Shown here in pieces: positions 57,870 to 64,000 of a DNA stretch of 64,000 nt. Source of the stretch: Odontocerum albicorne (Eukaryota; Arthropoda; Insecta; Trichoptera; Odontoceridae); the NCBI GenBank assembly GCA_949825065.1, contig OX463849.1:39523852-39587851 (forward strand), written 5' to 3'. The first letter of the stretch is position 1; each line of letters starts with the position of its first letter. Made by a program: the position numbers and the translations under genes. The notes below the pieces were generated by a model. It had not been told where the DNA came from. It did not search any database and was given only the letters and a program-made list of their open reading frames with translations.

Positions 57870-58077
57870 AAAATTCAATAGGAGCACATAAATGATTATT
57901 GCTCAGTATCTTCCAGTTATAAAATTCAATAGGAGTACATAAATGATTATTGCTCAGTATCTTCCAGTTATAAAATTCAATAGGAGCACATAAATGATTA
58001 TTGCTCAGTATCTTCCAGTTATAAAATTCAATAGGAGCACATAAATGATTATTGCTCAATATCTTCCAGTTATAAAA
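57870..58077. repeat. 51-bp minisatellite, about four copies
   Basis: ATAAAATTCAATAGGAGCAC plus ATAAATGATTATTGCTCAGT plus ATCTTCCAGTT is repeated about four times. Because 51 is a multiple of three, the - strand reads as a 17-residue peptide repeat in an open frame of 97 codons. I regard that as an artefact of the period and not as a protein. Confidence 0.93.
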
Positions 58078-59733
58078 TAATAATGTTTCGGAAACTATTG
58101 TTGCATTTTTTGTAGCAAAATTTCTGACACTACAAAATTATTTCTATATAAATGTTATGAGTCATTCCTTATATAATTGTCAATATATCATCACTATAGT
58201 ATTAAAAGGATAGTGTTTCATGTTACCCCTTTCATTTAATTGTGAGGTATACAGGAGTAAACATGTCAGTGAATGAAGTGCATTTGGGATATTGTATTCT
58301 TTATAAATATTAAAGGAACAACACAACAAAAAAATGTTATACTCATATATCTTTTTTATTTTTTTGCTACTGATCTTTCCGATACACTTAATACATCCAG
58401 CGTTTGGTCAATTTTCAGATGAACTTAAAAATTTCCACTTAATAAATAATAGTTCCTTAAAATAATATAATTTTTTTTATGAAATTCACACATACTCGTA
58501 CTTAATAAATTTTATTTAAGTCATCAGTTTTTTTACTGTCTTATAAAAATGATCAAACTAGTTAGGTCTTTCCTTTCCGATATCTACCAGATAATAAGTT
58601 TGAGCATTTCTGTGTGACACGTACAGGCAGATTTTTTAATTTAATTTTTGGCATGGAATCCTTATTTCATACGTTTTTCCCATTATGGAGAGTTTATTTC
58701 TTTCTGTCGAATGGCAGCAAGCCCTCCCAATGGGGAAAACAATCTCTCTGCGACAACTTAAAAAATTCTTGCCCATCGCACCAGATAACTTTTTTATGCT
58801 TTGACAATATTTTAAATTTTTGTCCGTATATATCATAGTATTATATAATATTACTATAATTTTATTTCACATTTACATAAGATATTTATATTTTGATATA
58901 AATTTCCTTCGTGCTGGAAATCTAGTGTGTCTCTATTATTAAACAAAAATGTTTTATTTCATTTCTTTCATGAATTATAAAAAAACAGCTCGCAGTCACA
59001 AAAAACTCTGGAAGACCATATGTGGCACGCGGGTTGGCCATGCCTTGTCTATGATCATTGTAAGTGCCAGGATCTATTCTTGCTTAGCACTCAGGCATCC
59101 TGGGATTATGCTGGTGTTTAATAGCTGCCTAATGTGAATTCTTGGACTTGATTAACAATGCAGGGATGTAACGAAATTGTATTTTATAAGTTCATGGTTT
59201 AATATTATTCTTAATTTATAATAGAAAAATTACTTAACTCTCAATTTTTTAATAAACAAGTATACAATAAGAGTCCTTTAATTAAAATAAATATAATTCA
59301 TCATTTTTTAGATCCTGAAATTGACTTTCATAATCCATTTTACTATTAAATTTGAAAAACTACGTATATTGTAATGTTTTTTCACCAAATAGTATTAACG
59401 AATTTTAATAGTTTTAATAATTTTCCATGTAAATCACAGATCTACATATTAACTGACCCTGGCGGTAGGACGACCTGTGTATTATTTTACTTGCCGGTGA
59501 GCGGTTAAACTCTCAGGATTGTCTCTATATCGAAATATCTCAAAATTATCATCATAAGCATGGGATTTTGAGTGTACTTTTCATATGAATTATTATTAAT
59601 TGAAATTATCTTAATTAAGTGATCGTGTAATTCGTAATTCGATATTTTTGTGAAATTTGGTCCCCTGATTTTGTACTTATGCCAGACTAGAATTTTGCAT
59701 TATTTTTTGGTTAGGCCATCGAACTATACAAAC
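58078..59733. other. Ig-gene intron, no feature
   Basis: A+T-rich intron with no exon, repeat end or element recognised. TACTCGTA occurs at 58493-58500. Confidence 0.4.
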
Positions 59734-59898
59734 CATAAACAATGACATTGATATGACGCTGGACATCCTTTCCACTGGAACCTCCCATATTGCAAGTCCA
59801 CATTCCATGGTCATATCTACTGGTATTAAATATCCTAATACCGCACACACCATATTGAAAACCCTCTCCAAAATATTCATAGTTTGAATTGTTTTTAT
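59734..59898 (-). CDS. Ig-type surface protein, first Ig domain, distal exon
   Basis: A 165-bp exon between TTTTTTTCAG and GTTTGT on the - strand. The frame reads KNNSNYEYFGEGFQYGVCGI, RIFNTSRYDHGMWTCNMGGS, then RHINVIVY. The G-x-CGI...HGMWTC stretch is the E-F strand part of an Ig domain with an extra Cys before the F-strand Cys. The layout FGxG-x(3)-GxCG-x-x-I is reminiscent of Ig domain 1 of Drosophila Fasciclin 3. Two N-glycosylation sequons (NNS, NTS). A longer ATG frame on the same strand is in the wrong frame and ignores the splice sites. Confidence 0.87.
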
Positions 59899-59949
59899 CT
59901 GAAAAAAATGCATATTTTATTATTTCAATAGGAATTAAGAAATTGTTGA

Positions 59950-60040
59950 ACTGTAGGTACAGTAAAATCCTGATTATTCAACTTAAACGGGATTGTGGGA
60001 GGATCGGATAACCGAGAATTATGGGTTATCTGGAACTGTC
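59950..60040. repeat. Pogo/Tigger-like terminus fragment
   Basis: ACAGTAAAATCCTGATTATT ... GGATCGGATAACCGAGAATT ATGGGTTATCTGG resembles the end and subterminal repeats of pogo-type elements. No transposase remains nearby. Confidence 0.4.
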
Positions 60041-60568
60041 AGAAACATGTTATTAAGCTAAAAACATATTTTATTACTTTAAAACATGTGCCTACAAAAA
60101 AATATATATTTCCACACTGTATGTACTTGACATTAAAAAGTATGAGTATGTATGTATAAATAATTATACTAACCTAAAAAAACTTTTTATATACTTCAAA
60201 AATAAATAAAGACCTGTATAATACATAAAAACGAAAAATGTGACAAATATTAATGACTTAAGATATATTTTTCACCCTCTTAAAAATATACTATCATATA
60301 CATTTTAAACTCTCGACTATTTAAAAAAAAATGATAAGCTTTAGATTTTTGACTGCCATTTTGTTTTTCCACTTTCCCTTTCACACTGTCCTTTCCTTAT
60401 GGCCCCATGAGTCCCCTTTTTTACATAAAATTTTCGCAGTGCTTCATGTACCTTTTGCTATTGCCATGCTCATTCATTCTTCTTCAATATTTAATACAAC
60501 GCTTATCATTCTCTTAATTTTGGGAAAATAAAAAATAAAGAGGATGTCCAGAATTTTTTTTGGTATTT

Positions 60569-60655
60569 CTCAATATAAGTAGAAGTCTCAATATAAGTAG
60601 AAGTCTCAATATAAGTAGAAGTCTCAATATAAGTATAAGTCTCAATATAAGTCGT
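60569..60655. repeat. 18-bp tandem repeat, about five copies
   Basis: CTCAATATAAGTAGAAGT repeats at 60569, 60587, 60605, 60623 and 60641, the last two variant. Confidence 0.9.
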
Positions 60656-60684
60656 TAGGATAAATTTTTCATTGCTTACTTAAT

Positions 60685-61080
60685 TTTAAACATGCTTAAT
60701 GTGTATTATTATGAAAAGTAAAAGTGTATGTTATAGTTCGGAAATTCTAGGATGAGTCCTGTGACAGCTCACAAATTTGTCCCAATACAACCTTGTAACG
60801 ATGTTCAGTAATTTTAATTGTTTTATCAACTTTAATATAAGCCTCAATTCTAATAAATATCAAGTTATTTAGGTTAATACGAGTACATTACATAAGGTTT
60901 TATTGGGGAAAATTTGTGAGCTGTCACAGGACTCATCCTAGAATTTCCGAACTATAGCACGTTTTTTCAGCCATTATTTATCCAAATTTCTTGATAATTT
61001 TTTTATGTTATTTTGAAGATCGAACAAAATAAGTTGTTTTTTCAGTTTTTGATGTTTTCCAAATGCACATATATGAATCA
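60685..61080 (+). mobile_element. Mariner fragment interrupted by a MITE
   Basis: The left flank (ATGCTTAATGTGTATTATTATG) and right part (GAACAAAATAAGTTGT, TTCAG) match 22340-22450, the 5' part of the mariner fragment there. A 225-bp palindromic MITE (60732-60956) splits this copy. No transposase motif is intact. Confidence 0.55.
60732..60956. mobile_element. Palindromic MITE family P, copy 3
   Basis: Ends TATAGTTCGGAAATTCTAGG and CCTAGAATTTCCGAACTATA are perfect or near-perfect inverted repeats. Inner arms CTGTGACAGCTCACAAATTT are mirrored. The interior matches the copy at 11242-11463 in inverted orientation, except for six extra bases (CGAGTA) at 60880-60885. Confidence 0.88.
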
Positions 61081-61842
61081 TCACATAGTTTACCTGTTGG
61101 GGTAACCAGAGAAGATATATCACTAGACCATACATCTACTCGTACAACTTCTACAATTTCTCTGACTGACCTATTATTAATAAAATAAATTAATATTTAA
61201 AACAAAGATGGGCATGCCCACATAATATCATCACACTAGATTTTTATGCAGCAGTTTGCTGATTTTAAATCATCTGTTCTGTGCTACTCACCTTGAATGG
61301 TATGAATATTTATTTTGCCCAGCCTTTAGGATAAGGATATCTTTGACTTCGGTCCCTAAGACCAAGTGGTGAATATCTTATTTTGAGTCTTGGTCCAATG
61401 GTAGGACACCATACTCATTCATCGGATAGATTCTGACTGTTATGTAATTTAGGTTGAGATTTGGTTCTTTTTTTAAGGAAACAAGGAAGGATAGTATTAA
61501 TGAGACGATGATGAGAAATAATAAAAATGTTAAATATTTATATAAATGTGATGATATATAAATGATATTACATACAAATGTACATAGATTTATGGATGTG
61601 TGATGTTACACACGGTAATATATAAATGTGTATGAGTGAAAAAAATAAATTATGAAGGTGAGTAAAACATAAAGTGATATATATATATATGGGGATACAT
61701 GTGTGACTTTTTATAAAAATATTAATACATATATTATGTAGAATATGAGAAATACGTGGTTGTCTATGGAGGAAGACTGTCTGCCGGTGGAGGTGTCGGT
61801 GTCGGGTGACTTCGGTCATAACTAAAATAAAATATATCTTAC
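61081..61842. other. Ig-gene intron with minor repeats
   Basis: 61085-61170 resembles the pyrimidine-rich repeat end at 46540-46650. About 61370-61460 may be a degenerate SINE head (GTCTTGGTCCAATGGTAGGA). A minus-strand open frame 61948-61568 overlaps the real exon and runs on into the intron; only its first part is coding. A short (AT)n run lies near 61680. Confidence 0.4.
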
Positions 61843-61998
61843 CTGGTATGGGAGAATAGATGTACCGCATTGGTGATTTGAACCAGCAATAATCTATCTT
61901 ATCGCTGTTGTTACATGTCATCACAAGGTCATTTTCTTTATATGTCACAACGGAGGAGTTGTTTGGAGTATTGTCAATTACGGAGGATGAGTTGTCAC
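61843..61998 (-). CDS. Ig-type surface protein, first Ig domain, proximal exon (first exon in window)
   Basis: A 156-bp exon between TGTTACAG and GTAAGA on the - strand. It encodes DNSSSVIDNTPNNSSVVTYK, ENDLVMTCNNSDKIDYCWFK and PMRYIYSPIP, joining D-KNNSNY in the next exon. The B-strand Cys (VMTC) and an extra DYC Cys match GVC and WTC of the next exon. Many NxS/T sequons mark an extracellular glycoprotein. The exon starts in phase 1, so a signal-peptide exon must lie beyond the right edge. The family is likely Fas3-like Ig adhesion proteins; I do not assign a symbol. Confidence 0.87.
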
Positions 61999-62039
61999 CT
62001 GTAACAGAAAAACCACATTTTCTTCTTATCAGATAATAT

Positions 62040-62300
62040 TATTGCGCTTAAAACCATGGGTGGACAATGTCAACATAATACAGATATACGCTCCTACTAC
62101 TGACAAAGATCATGATGTTACAGAGGAATTCAAGTCAGAGTAAAGAAACTTACGAAGAGTAATGATGTTACCATAGTATAGGTGATTTAAATGTAAAGCG
62201 GAGCAAGGGTCATGGTGAACATCTTGTAAGATTTTTTAATTGGATCAGTGAAATGACCGCAAGGGTTGATATAGTTTTGACAGGAAAATAATATGATTGT
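62040..62300 (+). pseudogene. Non-LTR endonuclease fragment
   Basis: VDNVNIIQIYAPTTDKDHDV and, after frameshifts, a GDLNVK-like block correspond to the INIIQVYAPT and GDFNAK motifs of APE endonucleases. It is fragmentary and dead. Confidence 0.65.
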
Positions 62301-62419
62301 ATCAAATACATTTTTCAAGTTACCTGCTAGACTAATGTATGATATACATGGATTTTTGTGACAGTTTGAGTATATGAGAGCAGCCAAGTTTCAAAGCTTA
62401 TCCCCCTACCTATAGGTTA

Positions 62420-62965
62420 TTTTTTCCATGTGTATAAAAAAAATAAGCAATATTTTTTTAATTACATTGTTTTTCAAAGCATGAATTTCTCAAAATAGAT
62501 TTCACAAAACCATGGAAAAATTAATATTTTTAGTTTTTTTTTTGTGATTATTTGTATCATTTTTGTCAGGGGTCGTTAACACATGATTGTGTAAAAAAAT
62601 TATGTAATTTTCAAAATGTTTTTTTTGTATAATAAATTTTAAAGCATGGCAAACAAAAACCTACTTTACAATCTAGACAATAAAACCTCTACTTTTTCCT
62701 AACTTTTTTGTATCCATCCATATGAAAGATCTTACCCCAAAAATGTCTGATTTAAGCACTCGGTAAAATAACTATCACCAAACAATACCTGATCAAAACA
62801 AATTGTATAATACGAAATAATACTAATGAAAAATAGAATATGCGCTACAAACACTAAATTCACTAATATTTATATAAATATAGCTAAATAATTTAGACGA
62901 TTTTATTAGAAATATGGCAAGTAGCTACTGAATTCAAAATATGTAAAAACGCAAGAAAAAACTTA
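62420..62965. repeat. Dispersed ~0.55-kb repeat, copy 2
   Basis: Collinear with 1940-2660 (without the SINE present there). It ends AAAAAACTTAATGAGACACA. It lacks the 6 bp present at 2449-2456. Non-coding. Confidence 0.6.
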
Positions 62966-63347
62966 ATGAGACACAAACGGGATGCAGTTTAGGTATGAAC
63001 TGATTATAAGAAGATTTTTGGAGGCTGTTTGGATTAAAAACAAGTTGAGTATTTTTATGACCACTATTGTTTGACGTCTCGTACGTACTTGTGTAAGCAA
63101 AGGGTAATTAAACTGCATTTTTGAAGTAAACTGAGTAAATAAGGCCGGTAAAATATCTTGATTGAGTTTCGGAAAGGTTGGTTTAACTTCCTCTGGAGTG
63201 TTAGAAGGGTGAGAGCATTGAGATATGTAAGAAATGATTAAGAAGATGCTTTGTAAGAGATGCTGCAACAAATCAGATACACCCTTGAAGTGACTCGGGT
63301 CATTAATCAGTGTCAGATAAATTGATATTATTTCTGAGATAAGTTTG
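62966..63347. other. Ig-gene upstream intron, no feature
   Basis: No exon, repeat or RNA gene recognised. The minus-strand frame at 62963-63271 has no signal-peptide-like start or Ig motif and no convincing splice context. Confidence 0.35.
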
Positions 63348-63545
63348 TCCCTTCGTAGCTTAGTTGGTTGAACACTTGACTTCTAACCCAGGGATTTTGG
63401 GTTCGATTCCCAATGGAATTCAAAATAAAAGGCTCGCAGTTAGGTTTTCACATTTAACTTTTTAACATATTTCTGGTTTGTTACAAGAATTTGTAAAATG
63501 GCAATAAGTTCGCCAGGCTGAACGCAATTGTAATATAATAATACA
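63348..63545 (+). repeat. tRNA-derived SINE with the best-preserved pol III boxes
   Basis: The head TAGCTTAGTTGG is a perfect A box and GGTTCGATTCC a perfect B box. Between them CTTCTAA sits where an anticodon loop would be, as in tRNA-Arg(TCT), but the arms do not fold as a functional tRNA. The tail has CTGGTTTGTTACAAGAATTT and ATGGCAATAAGTTCGCCAGG. Confidence 0.78.
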
Positions 63546-64000
63546 GCACTATCTATATACTCGTACATAAAATACAAGTCCAATAAAAAACACAATGGAA
63601 AACAGAGTGAGGCATGATTATCATTTCCTTTACCTTTCTGTCCCCTTCGGTGTTATCTTCGACCTTTAAATGTAGTGACACGTATATCATTTGATGTAGT
63701 GACACGTATATCATTTGATAGTTAAGCCGAGTGTGAGTTTGTACTTATCTACAAAGTATTTTGTCTACATTGTAATTTGTCTACAAAGTAAATTTTTATT
63801 GTTTTTGACTTGACTTTTTTGATGAAATATTTATTTTTCCTGTTTTGTTTTTTTACTATCCTAAAAAAGAAATATATACTTTTTACAAAGTAAAACCTGA
63901 TTTACGATGTGTCATTAATTTTAACTTGCAAGTACAAAAAAATAAAATCCTGTGATGAAAGATACATTTTGAAATATTATTTGTGTCTTTATTTAATGAG
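63546..64000. other. A+T-rich end of window
   Basis: TACTCGTA lies at 63558-63565. A 21-bp direct duplication (TGTAGTGACACGTATATCATT) is at 63671-63717. No gene seen. Confidence 0.4.

Noticed and set aside
57766..58059. 97-codon frame encoding a repeated 17-residue peptide on the - strand
   Set aside because: The peptide repeat is forced by the 51-bp minisatellite, whose period is a multiple of three; there is no signal peptide or other support.
59677..59913. 78-codon ATG frame over an Ig exon
   Set aside because: The real coding frame here is a different one, set by splice sites and Ig motifs.
61137..61144. TACTCGTA here as a proven mariner footprint
   Set aside because: The related sequence near 46610 has CTTCTCATACAAC at the same place without a length difference, so this instance is probably substitution and not insertion.
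63348..63420. Possible functional tRNA-Arg gene
   Set aside because: The A and B boxes are good, but the acceptor and other stems do not pair and a SINE tail follows, so it is a SINE head.

Overview
This window looks like a stretch of an A+T-rich insect nuclear genome. It has spliced genes with GT-AG introns of several kb, many Tc1/mariner relics, tRNA-derived SINEs, decayed non-LTR retrotransposons, a solo LTR and minisatellites. Nothing looks bacterial or organellar. The insect call rests on the mariner and SINE load and on EHD and Fas3-like protein features. I cannot name the species; a hemipteran-type repeat-rich genome is only a guess.

Three host genes are supported. (1) On the + strand, the 3' half of a histidine acid phosphatase has exons at 668-968, 6775-6992 and 8393-8587; its 5' exons lie left of the window. 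(2) On the - strand is an EHD/Past1 membrane-remodelling ATPase. A middle exon (22057-22227) and a terminal exon (18208-18410) encode the linker and EH domain. Two different large exons, 28807-30031 (A) and 36900-38124 (B), each encode a complete dynamin-type G domain and end in the same splice phase, so either could join the one EH domain. (3) On the - strand is the 3' part of a cell-surface immunoglobulin-type protein. Four Ig exons (61843-61998, 59734-59898, 57045-57164, 54228-54416) are followed by a choice of two terminal exons (48145-48329 or 43360-43535). Each of these encodes its own transmembrane helix and cytoplasmic tail. Intron phases agree across both - strand genes.

The rest is mostly mobile DNA. 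Three mariners share termini beginning ACACATC (2661-3825, 5279-6637, 51972-53135). One has termini beginning T(C/T)AGGTGTAC (32007-33234). Two are deletion derivatives of a CGAGGC-ended mariner (43813-44463, 55892-56844). There are also a Tigger/pogo deletion derivative (44960-45496), several mariner fragments, a palindromic MITE family in three copies, a 1.17-kb foldback in an EHD intron, an 872-bp solo LTR with a 5-bp target duplication (41395-42266), about a dozen SINE copies sharing one tail, and at least eight non-LTR fragments.

The strongest unusual observations are as follows. The paired G-domain exons share one EH domain. The surface protein has paired membrane-anchor exons. The 8-mer TACTCGTA/TACGAGTA recurs and matches the expected excision scar of the CGAG-ended mariner; three repeat-versus-repeat comparisons show exactly 6 extra bases at a TA. 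One mariner carries a 0.3-kb patch copied from about 1.3 kb away. A 22-bp minisatellite has grown inside a retrotransposon coding remnant.
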